Assembly: GCA_047833665.1 (NCBI GenBank) | Contig: CP181261.1 | Span: 496,001 to 560,000, forward strand | Length of the DNA stretch: 64,000 bases | Direction of reading: 5' to 3' | Origin: Caproicibacter sp047833665 | Lineage (GTDB): Bacteria > Bacillota > Clostridia > Oscillospirales > Acutalibacteraceae | In this document: piece by piece, positions 1 through 7,447 of the stretch | How the letters are laid out: each line of letters opens with the position of its first letter | Numbering within the stretch: the first letter of the stretch is position 1 | Notes under the pieces: model-generated | The model's input: the letters and a program-made list of their open reading frames with translations, nothing else | Database searches by the model: none | What the model was told of the DNA's origin: nothing | Made by a program: the position numbers and the translations under genes

Positions 1-753
1 ATTGTGCTGATGAATTCGTTTAAGGGGCGTTTTTACATCTCGGAAACGGCATTCCTTCCTCCTACGGGTGAAATGTTTGTCGGGTTGCAGAATTATATAA
101 GCGGCGTGGAGAAAACTGCATTTTTTAAGGCGTTCGGATATTCTCTTTACATTACTATTTTTTCCGTGCTCATCATAGTTTTGTTTAACTCCATGGCCGC
201 GTGGTATATCACAAGAATTAAATCTGCTTATGCCAGCGTGCTTTACTATTTAATCATCTTTTCCATGATTGTGCCGTTCCAGATGGTTATGTTTACGATG
301 TCTAAAACGGCGGATATTCTCAATTTGGATACACCTTCCGGAGTAGTGGTTTTGTATTTGGGGTTCGGTGCCGGTCTTTCCGTGTTTATGTTCAGCGGAT
401 TTATTAAATCCGTTCCAATTGATATTGAAGAGGCGGCTATGATTGATGGGTGCAATCCCATACAAGTATACTTCCGGGTTGTATTTCCGATTCTTCGCCC
501 TGTTGCAATTACAGTGGCTATTCTGATTGCAATGTGGACGTGGAATGACTATCTGCTGCCCTATTTGGTGATCGGGCAGCAATACCGTACGATTCCGATT
601 GCTGTTCAGTATCTGCGCGGAGGATATGGCTCTAGGGATATGGGAGCCATGATGGCGGTACTGGTGCTTTCCATGATACCTGTTATTGTGTTTTATCTTT
701 CCTGCCAAAAATATATCATACGTGGTGTCGTTGCAGGAGCTGTGAAAGGCTGA
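1..753 (+). CDS. Carbohydrate ABC transporter permease (MalG-type), 5' partial
   Basis: This is the C-terminal part of an inner-membrane permease of a sugar ABC importer. The reading frame is open from the first base, so the true start lies outside the window. About 250 residues with several hydrophobic segments are visible. The EAA loop that docks on the ATPase subunit is clear (EEAAMIDGCNPIQVYFRVVF), followed by a helix containing WNDYLLP, typical of MalG/LacG-type subunits. The next gene encodes a 4-alpha-glucanotransferase, so a maltodextrin substrate is a reasonable inference. The substrate cannot be read from this fragment alone. Confidence 0.9.
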   Translation: MVLMNSFKGRFYISETAFLPPTGEMFVGLQNYISGVEKTAFFKAFGYSLYITIFSVLIIVLFNSMAAWYITRIKSAYASVLYYLIIFSMIVPFQMVMFTMSKTADILNLDTPSGVVVLYLGFGAGLSVFMFSGFIKSVPIDIEEAAMIDGCNPIQVYFRVVFPILRPVAITVAILIAMWTWNDYLLPYLVIGQQYRTIPIAVQYLRGGYGSRDMGAMMAVLVLSMIPVIVFYLSCQKYIIRGVVAGAVKG

Positions 754-792
754 GCGGCATCAGGCAATTTAACATTATTGGAGGGTTCTAAT

Positions 793-2283
793 ATTCGTAC
801 AAGTGGAATTTTGTTGCCTGTGAGCAGCTTGCCGTCGCCTCACGGGATAGGAAGTCTGGGTAAAGAAGCGTATAAATTTATTGATTTTTTGAAAAAGGCG
901 GGCCAGCATTATTGGCAGATTCTGCCGGTTGGGCCAACCGGCTGTGGAGACAGTCCTTATCAAAGCTTTTCCGCATTTGCGGCAAACCCATATTTGGTTG
1001 ATCTTGATTTGCTGGAGAAACAGGGGCTATTAACCAAAGGAGAGATTTCGTCCGTTTGGTTTGGAGATGACCCCGAGTTTGTGGATTACGGTGCACTGTA
1101 TAAAAACCGTCTTCCGCTTCTCAGCCTCGCGGCGCATCGGTTGAGTCCGCAAAACGCTTCCTTTCAGGCGTTTTGTAAAAGAAATGCCGATTGGTTGGAT
1201 GACTATGCTTTATTCATGGCGCTAAAAGAAGAAAACGGCATGGTGTCTTTTCAAAACTGGCCTGCCCCGCTAAGGTTAAGAGATCGGAATGCAATCCATG
1301 ACGCTCAAGTGCGTTTGGCAGACCGTGTGCATGTTTGGAAAGCAATCCAGTATTTCTTCTTCACTCAATGGGATGCGCTGATCGCATATGCGCACACAAA
1401 CGACATTGAATTGATTGGAGACTTACCGATTTACGTTTCTCCGGATTCTGCGGATTTGTGGACGCACCCGGAACTGTTTTTGGTGGATGATGAGCTGAAA
1501 CCCATAGAGGTATCCGGATGTCCACCGGATGCGTTTGCTCCAACCGGGCAGTTGTGGGGCAATCCGCTTTACAACTGGGAACGGATGGAGCAGGATGACT
1601 ATGATTGGTGGATTCGTAGGTTAAATGCCGCGATGCGTATTTATGATGTTGTGCGGATTGACCATTTCCGCGGGTTCGAAAGCTATTATGCAATTCCCGC
1701 TGCCGACAAGGACGCAACGGGGGGGCATTGGCGCAAGGGACCTGGAATTCGTTTTATCAATGTTTTGAAAAAGCGGATTCCCGGAATCCGGATTATTGCG
1801 GAAGATTTAGGCTTTTTAACGGATGACGTGCGGCGGCTGCTCAAGGAAAGCGGTTTTCCGGGTATGAAAGTGCTTCAGTTCGCGTTCGATTCTCGAGAAA
1901 AAAGTGATTATTTGCCTTATCGTTATGAACGCAACTGCGTGGTTTACACCGGTACGCACGACAACACAACAACCGAAGATTGGCAGTACAGCGCGCCGCC
2001 CGCGGATGTGGAATACGCCAAACGGTACTTAAATGTAACGCGCGCGGATGAATTTACCTATGCGATGATTCGCGCGGCGCTTGGCAGTGTGGCGGACACT
2101 TGTATTATTCCAATGCAAGATTATCTGTGTCTGGGCGCACAAGCGCGTATGAATATCCCTGGCACGGTCGGAGGCAACTGGCGCTGGCGAGTTCGGGGTG
2201 ATGCTCTAACGCCGGAACTTGCTGAGAAAATCCGTTCTCTGGCTGACTTGTATGGGCGAGTTCAAGATCCACAGCATACTTAA
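793..2283 (+). CDS. malQ: 4-alpha-glucanotransferase (amylomaltase), probable ATT start
   Basis: Cytoplasmic GH77 enzyme that transfers maltodextrin segments and releases glucose. About 496 aa, normal for the family. The catalytic residues are visible: nucleophile Asp290 in RIDHFRG, acid/base Glu337 in IIAEDLG and Asp390 in GTHDNTT. The start is unusual. The family begins Met-Arg-x-Ser-Gly-Ile-Leu-Leu, and here the corresponding codon is ATT at 793, seven bases after a strong GGAGGG (780-785). The only alternative is TTG at 778, which overlaps that Shine-Dalgarno and has none upstream. No in-frame ATG or GTG lies nearby. The gene follows the permease by about 40 bases, probably as one operon. 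Function is near certain; the ATT start is inferred. Confidence 0.93.
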   Translation: MRTSGILLPVSSLPSPHGIGSLGKEAYKFIDFLKKAGQHYWQILPVGPTGCGDSPYQSFSAFAANPYLVDLDLLEKQGLLTKGEISSVWFGDDPEFVDYGALYKNRLPLLSLAAHRLSPQNASFQAFCKRNADWLDDYALFMALKEENGMVSFQNWPAPLRLRDRNAIHDAQVRLADRVHVWKAIQYFFFTQWDALIAYAHTNDIELIGDLPIYVSPDSADLWTHPELFLVDDELKPIEVSGCPPDAFAPTGQLWGNPLYNWERMEQDDYDWWIRRLNAAMRIYDVVRIDHFRGFESYYAIPAADKDATGGHWRKGPGIRFINVLKKRIPGIRIIAEDLGFLTDDVRRLLKESGFPGMKVLQFAFDSREKSDYLPYRYERNCVVYTGTHDNTTTEDWQYSAPPADVEYAKRYLNVTRADEFTYAMIRAALGSVADTCIIPMQDYLCLGAQARMNIPGTVGGNWRWRVRGDALTPELAEKIRSLADLYGRVQDPQHT

Positions 2284-2315
2284 ATTCTGGCATATGTCTT
2301 TTCTCATATGCGGCG

Positions 2316-2362
2316 GGCGTGGAGACCGGGATTCTTTTAGAAGAACTCCACGCCTGTTTCTT
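2316..2362 (+). terminator. Hairpin after malQ
   Basis: GGCGTGGAG (2316-2324) pairs with CTCCACGCC (2346-2354), followed by TGTTTCTT. The loop is about 21 bases and the T tract is poor, so this is a weaker terminator than the one directly downstream. Confidence 0.45.
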
Positions 2363-2391
2363 AAGGAGAAAGAATGTAATAAAATGTATGA

Positions 2392-2440
2392 AAAGCAGCT
2401 TCCCCAAATGCGGAGAAGCTGCTTTCCTTTTTGTTTTTTG
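2392..2440 (+). terminator. Intrinsic terminator of the permease-malQ operon
   Basis: AAAGCAGCTTC (2392-2402) pairs perfectly with GAAGCTGCTTT (2415-2425) and is followed by CCTTTTTGTTTTTT. This is a good Rho-independent terminator closing the sugar transport operon. Confidence 0.85.
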
Positions 2441-2776
2441 GTTGTAAAATACTAAAATTTTCAAGCGATTAAATAAAAGCTGTATAAATGATTTTGTAAT
2501 AAAATAACAATAAATGTTACAATAAAACAGGCAAAAAGTCTATGAATGTGAAAATGTATTGCTTGGTTTGGAAGAAAGCGCCGATAAAGGGATGGAATAG
2601 ACACGTAAATGAGTGCAAAATTCGTCCGTGCAAAATCTTGCGTAGAAAAGTCCATTTTCCCGCAGAGTACCGTGCAATCTTCGTCCGCATTATCTTCCAA
2701 ACGATGTCCGATTAGGTGCATTAGGAGCAATACGGCTGAAGCTCGATCGGAAACAAGATTAGTTGGAGGGTTAAGA
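2441..2776 (+). other. Intergenic region and long leader before the PfkB-type kinase
   Basis: No convincing gene is visible over about 335 bases. The reading frame of the kinase stays open upstream to 2609, but that stretch is serine-rich and resembles no kinase N-terminus. It holds a possible promoter (2494-2523) and two similar segments starting CCGTGCAA (at about 2627 and 2670) that could be protein-binding sites. I found no riboswitch or terminator that I could support. Confidence 0.4.
2494..2523 (+). promoter_or_regulatory. Possible promoter of the PfkB-type kinase gene
   Basis: TTGTAA (2494-2499) and TACAAT (2518-2523) with an 18-base spacer in an A/T-rich stretch. TTGTAA and TTACAA also form an inverted repeat around the spacer, so a regulator could bind here. 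The match is moderate and the leader to the start codon would be about 245 bases. Confidence 0.35.
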
Positions 2777-3709
2777 TTGATCCTTACTGTTACACTGAAT
2801 CCGTGCATTGACAGAACCGTGCAAGTGAATGGCTTTGTGCTGGGCGGTACAAATCGAGTATCCGCGGTTCGGTGCGATGTGGGCGGAAAAGGAATCAATG
2901 TCAGCATTGCGCTGAAAAATCTGGGAGAGGACACATGCTGTCTGGGATTTAACTTTTGTAAAAATGGATCGCCTCTAAAGGAAACACTCGAGAGAATGGG
3001 CATTGCAAACAGCCTTGTGGACGTGGACGGCAGTCTGCGTACCAATATCAAAATATTCGACACACAAACAAAAACCATGAGTGAACTCAACGAAACCGGA
3101 ACAAAGGTTGGCCCGCAATCCCTCAGACAGCTGGAAGCAATACTGGAACGCTGTTTGCCGAAAGCATCCCTTTTGATTTTAGCCGGGAGCGTACCGCCGG
3201 GCGTACCCGTCACCTATTATCGCACGCTGGCAGAGATGGCACAGCACAGCGGAGTACGAACGGTGATTGATGCCTATGGAGAACTGCTGCTGGAAGGCAT
3301 TAAAGCAAAACCTTGTCTGATTAAGCCAAACCGAGATGAGCTGTCGCAGGCGTTTGGAGAAGAGATTCATTCCCTGCAGGACGCAGTTCGGGTTGCGCGG
3401 TGCGTGATTAACCAAGGGGTCGGCATGGTGTGTGTATCCTTCGGAAAGGAAGGTGCTTTGTTGGTTACAGAGAATGAAGCGTACTTTTCCGCCGGTGCCG
3501 ATGTGCCGGTACGTGGCGTGCAGGGTGCGGGCGATTCACTGGTTGCCGGCATGAGCTATGCGATGGTCCGAGGGATGCCTTTGCCGGAGATACTGCGCTA
3601 TGGAGTTGCTGTGGCGCATGGGTCGCTGATTTTGGAGGGCACGCGGATGTGCTCCCGGGAAGGATTTTTAAAAATGCTGCCGCTGATTTCAGCGGAGAAG
3701 ATTGACTGA
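2777..3709 (+). CDS. PfkB-family hexose kinase (1-phosphofructokinase type)
   Basis: Ribokinase-fold sugar-phosphate kinase of about 310 aa, the usual size for FruK/LacC enzymes. The N-terminus TVTLNPCIDRTV, the substrate motif DVGGKGINVS, the AGSVPPG loop and the C-terminal GAGDSLVAG with its catalytic Asp are all present. I chose TTG at 2777 because TTGGAGGG lies seven bases upstream and the encoded protein then begins exactly at the family's first beta strand; a longer frame from 2609 adds 56 unrelated residues. It stands alone, without PTS or transporter genes adjacent, so whether the substrate is fructose-1-phosphate, tagatose-6-phosphate or another sugar phosphate is undecided. Confidence 0.88.
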   Translation: MILTVTLNPCIDRTVQVNGFVLGGTNRVSAVRCDVGGKGINVSIALKNLGEDTCCLGFNFCKNGSPLKETLERMGIANSLVDVDGSLRTNIKIFDTQTKTMSELNETGTKVGPQSLRQLEAILERCLPKASLLILAGSVPPGVPVTYYRTLAEMAQHSGVRTVIDAYGELLLEGIKAKPCLIKPNRDELSQAFGEEIHSLQDAVRVARCVINQGVGMVCVSFGKEGALLVTENEAYFSAGADVPVRGVQGAGDSLVAGMSYAMVRGMPLPEILRYGVAVAHGSLILEGTRMCSREGFLKMLPLISAEKID

Positions 3710-3871
3710 TATGCAAACCCTCACGCAGTTTTCTGCGCAGGCAGTGCCGTCTCGTTTTAAAGAGAACTTGCATTGTTCGGTATGTGTTTGCCGCGGACAG
3801 CGGTGAGGATACATCACAGCTTCATTTAAAATTTTCTGCCTCTTTCGCGGGAAGGGAATAATCACTTTGCT

Positions 3872-3913
3872 CCCCCAATACAAATGATAGAAAAGAATCA
3901 TTTGTATTGGGGG
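3872..3913 (+). promoter_or_regulatory. 17-bp perfect inverted repeat covering the SD of the M14 peptidase gene
   Basis: CCCCCAATACAAATGAT (3872-3888) is followed by an 8-base loop and its exact complement (3897-3913). The right arm ends in the G-run that is the only Shine-Dalgarno for ATG 3920. In mRNA the hairpin would bury the SD. There is no T tract, so it is not an ordinary terminator. It could be a translation switch, an RNase processing site or an operator palindrome. Confidence 0.7.
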
Positions 3914-3919
3914 GATTGC

Positions 3920-5191
3920 ATGAGAACCCTTCGGGAGGGCATGTTTGGAAGCGACGTGATGGAAGTTCAGTCTGTGCTTAAAAGGGCAGGGTATACCTCC
4001 GCGCCGGTGGACGGGCTGTTTGGCCCTCAAACGCGGGAAGCAGTGGTGGAATTTCAGCGCAGGTTTGGCTTTGCGCAGGATGGAGTCATCGGTTCGGCCA
4101 CATGGAAAGTATTAAATAGGTTTCTTCTGGGCAATGATTTGTACACTGTGCGGCGCGGTGACACACTTTATGAAATCGCGCGCAAATACGGTACTTCCAT
4201 GCAGGCACTGAGAACGGCAAATCCGCAATTGAACCCCGAAAATCTTATCCCGGGGCGCAGAATTATTGTTCCATATTCCTTTGATGTTGTTCCGACCGAT
4301 ACTGACTTTACCTATGAAGTGCTGACCCATGTGATACAAGGCCTGAAGGCGCGGTATCCGTTTTTGGAGGTTACCAATTCTGGCAGCAGCGTGCTTGGCA
4401 AAACGCTTTATACCCTCCGCTTGGGCAAGGGACCGAATCAAGTGTTTTACAATGCGGCACATCATGCGCTGGAATGGATTACGACACCTGTACTGATGAA
4501 ATTTGCCGAAGATTTTCTGAGAGCCTACGCCTACGGAGAAAATTTGTTCGGGTATGATATCAATGCTATGTGGAATCAAAGCAGCATTTATCTAATGCCG
4601 ATGATTAATCCGGACGGCGTGGACTTAGTGATTAACGGGCTTCAAACGGGAAATCCATATGGGGGCGAGCTGGTCCGCTGGAATGACGGCAGCACGGATT
4701 TTTCACAAAACTGGGAGGCAAATATTCGGGGTGTTGACTTAAACCATAACTATGATGCAGGCTGGCTGCTTGGAAAAGAAGCAGCGGAAGAGTTGGGTAT
4801 CACCGGCCCGGGCCCTACCCGTTACCCCGGCCCATACCCGCTTTCGGAACCGGAATCGCGCGCTGTTGTGCGCTTTACACAGAACCATAACTTTCTTTTG
4901 GTGCTTGCCTATCATTCGCAGGGGCGCGTTATTTACTGGAATTTTATGGATATGGCGCCGCAGGAGGCAAAAGTCATTGGCGAGCGCATGTCGGAAATCA
5001 CCGGTTACGCGCTGGAGGAAGCGGCCGGGGTGACTTCCTACTCCGGATATAAGGATTGGTTTACGCAGGAATACCGCAGACCGGGGTATACGGTGGAGGT
5101 TGGGCAGGGAACCAATCCGCTCCCAATTTCCCAGTTTGATACCATTTATTCAACGAATCTCCCCCTGTTGCTTTACACATCCACTGTGTGA
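3920..5191 (+). CDS. M14-family peptidase with peptidoglycan-binding and LysM domains
   Basis: Predicted gamma-D-glutamyl-meso-diaminopimelate-type carboxypeptidase acting on cell-wall peptides, 423 aa. Domain order: a PG_binding_1 domain (about residues 5-60, GLFGPQTREAVVEFQRR), a LysM domain (about 72-118, YTVRRGDTLYEIARKYG) and an M14 zinc peptidase (about 130-420). Likely zinc ligands are HHALEW (H-x-x-E) and LNHNYDAGW; the catalytic Glu lies in YTVEVGQGTN. This architecture is that of endopeptidase I from Lysinibacillus sphaericus. ATG 3920 was chosen over the upstream frame because a GGGGGGA SD precedes it. No signal peptide is visible, as in spore-associated relatives. An intrinsic terminator follows. 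Confidence 0.88.
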   Translation: MRTLREGMFGSDVMEVQSVLKRAGYTSAPVDGLFGPQTREAVVEFQRRFGFAQDGVIGSATWKVLNRFLLGNDLYTVRRGDTLYEIARKYGTSMQALRTANPQLNPENLIPGRRIIVPYSFDVVPTDTDFTYEVLTHVIQGLKARYPFLEVTNSGSSVLGKTLYTLRLGKGPNQVFYNAAHHALEWITTPVLMKFAEDFLRAYAYGENLFGYDINAMWNQSSIYLMPMINPDGVDLVINGLQTGNPYGGELVRWNDGSTDFSQNWEANIRGVDLNHNYDAGWLLGKEAAEELGITGPGPTRYPGPYPLSEPESRAVVRFTQNHNFLLVLAYHSQGRVIYWNFMDMAPQEAKVIGERMSEITGYALEEAAGVTSYSGYKDWFTQEYRRPGYTVEVGQGTNPLPISQFDTIYSTNLPLLLYTSTV

Positions 5192-5202
5192 TATTTCAGT
5201 GC

Positions 5203-5240
5203 AAAAACGCCCGCCTGCAGGGCGTTTTTCATTTTTTACG
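5203..5240 (+). terminator. Intrinsic terminator after the M14 peptidase gene
   Basis: AAAAACGCCC (5203-5212) pairs with GGGCGTTTTT (5220-5229), followed by CATTTTTTA. Compact stem with a T-rich tail. Confidence 0.85.
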
Positions 5241-5269
5241 GCGGACCAATAGGGCTCTTGTTTACAGAT

Positions 5270-5304
5270 TTGATACTGTTTTTTTAGACGGATTATGTTA
5301 TAAT
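5270..5304 (+). promoter_or_regulatory. Possible promoter of the lipoprotein-two-component operon
   Basis: A perfect TATAAT lies at 5299-5304, 36 bases before the lipoprotein start codon. No good -35 hexamer is correctly spaced (TTGATA at 5270-5275 is 23 bases away), so only the -10 is strong. Confidence 0.35.
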
Positions 5305-5339
5305 AAATCATACAAATGCTTAAATGGGGGAATTGCCGT

Positions 5340-6692
5340 ATGAAGTGGAAAACTGCTGCTGCCGCAGTACTGTTTTTTGTGCTTGCCTCTTTATCCGGCT
5401 GTTCCTTCGTGGGGCTTGATGCCCAGTCGCTGATGCATGCACCAAGACCAACCGGAGAGAATGAAGCGGATATCCAAAATCTGCTTGAAAGCACAGCGGG
5501 GGGTGAGCTGACGCTTAAGTACCCTTCCGCAGGAGAATACCGTTCCGCAATTATTAAGCACGATATATATGGAGATACGAGCGATGAGGCGATTGCCTTT
5601 TACCAGAAAAATGATGAAACGTCGGGCGTCAATATCATGTTTATGCGGAGAAATTCCGGAAAATGGGAGAGCATGGGCTCATTTAACAATCCGGCATCCA
5701 AGGTGGACAGAGTTTGCTTCGGAGACTTGGACGGCGACGGAAAGGATGACGTAATTGTCGGTTGGGGAAGCAGCCTGAACAACACGGGAGAAATCTGTGT
5801 TTATTATCCGCAGGATGAACGGATGCAGGAATTGCAGCTGAGCCAGAGCTACACCGAAATGGCGGTAATGGATTTTGACGATGACGGCAGGGATGAAATT
5901 TTTACTGCCAGTGTTACGGTGGGGGATGAGCCGGCTGCCGCACAGCTTCTGCGGGTAACCGGCGATGCCATTGAGCAGATAGGCTCTGCGCCGCTTGATG
6001 AGGGTGTAACCAAGTATGCTTCCGTTCAAGCAGGACTGATTAATGCCAAGCAAGTAGGAATTATACTCGACGGGGTCAAAACGGCGGATACCATGGTCAC
6101 AGAGCTCCTTTATTGGGATAAAAAAACGGAAACGCTCCGCTCTCCGTTTTATGATTCGAAGACCAAAAGTGCAAAAAGCACGGAGCGGAACACCTCCGTT
6201 GTAAGCAAGGATATTAATGGGGACAGAATTATCGAGATTCCGATGGTTACTCTTATGCCGGGCTACAGCGGACAGTCTGCGGATGATTCCGCTTATTTGA
6301 CCAGTTGGTTCCGTTATGACACGGATACTAATACGCTGTTCCGTGTATTGAACATGTTCATTAATTATTCGGACGGATATTGGTTTTCAATTCCGGATAT
6401 GTGGAGGGGCAAAATTACAACACAATTGGACCCCAGCTCCCGAACGGTAACGGTTTATGAATGGGTGACAACACAGGAAAACAAAGCCGGGTTTGCAGGC
6501 ACGCCGCTGCTTTCTATTCAGACTTTCACTCGCAGGGAATGGCTGCAGGGTGATGGGACTGAAAATTATTTTAAGTTATACGAAGACGACAATTCGGTAT
6601 ATGCAGCTAGCTTGCCGGCTCCGGATAATCCGCTTTCACTGACGAAGGATGAAGTTCAGCAAGCATTTCAGCCCATTTCCAAAGAATATTAG
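5340..6692 (+). CDS. Lipoprotein with FG-GAP/VCBS-like repeats
   Basis: Predicted membrane-anchored lipoprotein of about 450 aa. The N-terminus has a Lys, a hydrophobic stretch and the lipobox LSGC, so cleavage before Cys is expected. Two acidic segments (DLDGDGKDDVIVGWG and DFDDDGRDEIF) resemble calcium-binding FG-GAP/VCBS blades, suggesting a beta-propeller-like extracellular domain. ATG 5340 follows TGGGGGAA; an upstream in-frame ATG at 5316 lacks an SD and would spoil the signal peptide. It lies 18 bases before a response regulator gene and is probably co-transcribed with that two-component system, perhaps as a sensor accessory. The exact function is unknown. Confidence 0.82.
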   Translation: MKWKTAAAAVLFFVLASLSGCSFVGLDAQSLMHAPRPTGENEADIQNLLESTAGGELTLKYPSAGEYRSAIIKHDIYGDTSDEAIAFYQKNDETSGVNIMFMRRNSGKWESMGSFNNPASKVDRVCFGDLDGDGKDDVIVGWGSSLNNTGEICVYYPQDERMQELQLSQSYTEMAVMDFDDDGRDEIFTASVTVGDEPAAAQLLRVTGDAIEQIGSAPLDEGVTKYASVQAGLINAKQVGIILDGVKTADTMVTELLYWDKKTETLRSPFYDSKTKSAKSTERNTSVVSKDINGDRIIEIPMVTLMPGYSGQSADDSAYLTSWFRYDTDTNTLFRVLNMFINYSDGYWFSIPDMWRGKITTQLDPSSRTVTVYEWVTTQENKAGFAGTPLLSIQTFTRREWLQGDGTENYFKLYEDDNSVYAASLPAPDNPLSLTKDEVQQAFQPISKEY

Positions 6693-6710
6693 GCGGGGGA
6701 GGAAAACCCA

Positions 6711-7415
6711 ATGAAAACAATATTGGTAGCGGAAGACGAACAAGCAATTCGCGAATTTGTGGTTATCAATTTAGAGCGCGCCGGCTATGAAACACGAGAG
6801 GCCGCAACCGGTGAAGAGGCCCTTCAGATTTACGAACGTGAAGGCGATGCAATCGATATTGCGGTGCTTGATATTATGATGCCCGGGCAGCTCGACGGCC
6901 TTGCGGTTTGCAAGGAGCTCCGCCGCAGAAGCGGCTCCATTGGAATTATCATGCTGACAGCTAAAACGCAGGAAATGGATAAGGTCAGCGGCTTGATGAT
7001 GGGGGCGGACGACTATGTGACAAAACCGTTTTCGCCCAGCGAGCTGGTGGCGCGTGTGGATGCTGTTTATCGCCGCGTTGCGTTGGAGCGTTCGCGCGGC
7101 AACGGCCAACTGCGGGATGAAATCCGTTCCGGTGAATTTGTACTCAGCCTGCGCAACCGCACTTTGTTCCGCCGAGGGAATCCTGTGGAATTGACGCAGG
7201 TGGAATTCCAAATTATGGAGTATTTTTTCAGCAATCCGGGAGTTGCGCTGGACCGTTCCGATATTTTAAAACATGTTTGGGGTGAGTCCTACTGCGGCGA
7301 GGAAAAGATTGTGGATGTCAATATCCGCAGATTAAGAATGAAAGTGGAGGATGAACCATCCAACCCAAAACATATTATCACGGTTTGGGGATTGGGATAT
7401 AAATGGGAAGCGTAG
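6711..7415 (+). CDS. OmpR/PhoB-family response regulator
   Basis: DNA-binding response regulator, 234 aa. The receiver domain (about 1-120) has the acidic pocket AEDE, the phosphorylated Asp54 in VLDIMMPG and the conserved Lys in YVTKPF. The C-terminal winged-helix domain (about 135-232) ends in IRRLRMKVE and VWGLGYKW, typical of the OmpR/PhoB class. GGGGGAGG precedes the ATG. It is followed after 32 bases by a histidine kinase gene, so the two form one system. The regulon and signal cannot be read from the sequence. Confidence 0.93.
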   Translation: MKTILVAEDEQAIREFVVINLERAGYETREAATGEEALQIYEREGDAIDIAVLDIMMPGQLDGLAVCKELRRRSGSIGIIMLTAKTQEMDKVSGLMMGADDYVTKPFSPSELVARVDAVYRRVALERSRGNGQLRDEIRSGEFVLSLRNRTLFRRGNPVELTQVEFQIMEYFFSNPGVALDRSDILKHVWGESYCGEEKIVDVNIRRLRMKVEDEPSNPKHIITVWGLGYKWEA

Positions 7416-7447
7416 CACCCTAGTGGAATAGGAAAGGAGGAACCGGC

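Noticed and set aside
2609..2776. Upstream extension of the PfkB-type kinase to 2609
   Set aside because: The added 56 residues are unlike any kinase, and TTG 2777 has a strong SD at the right distance.
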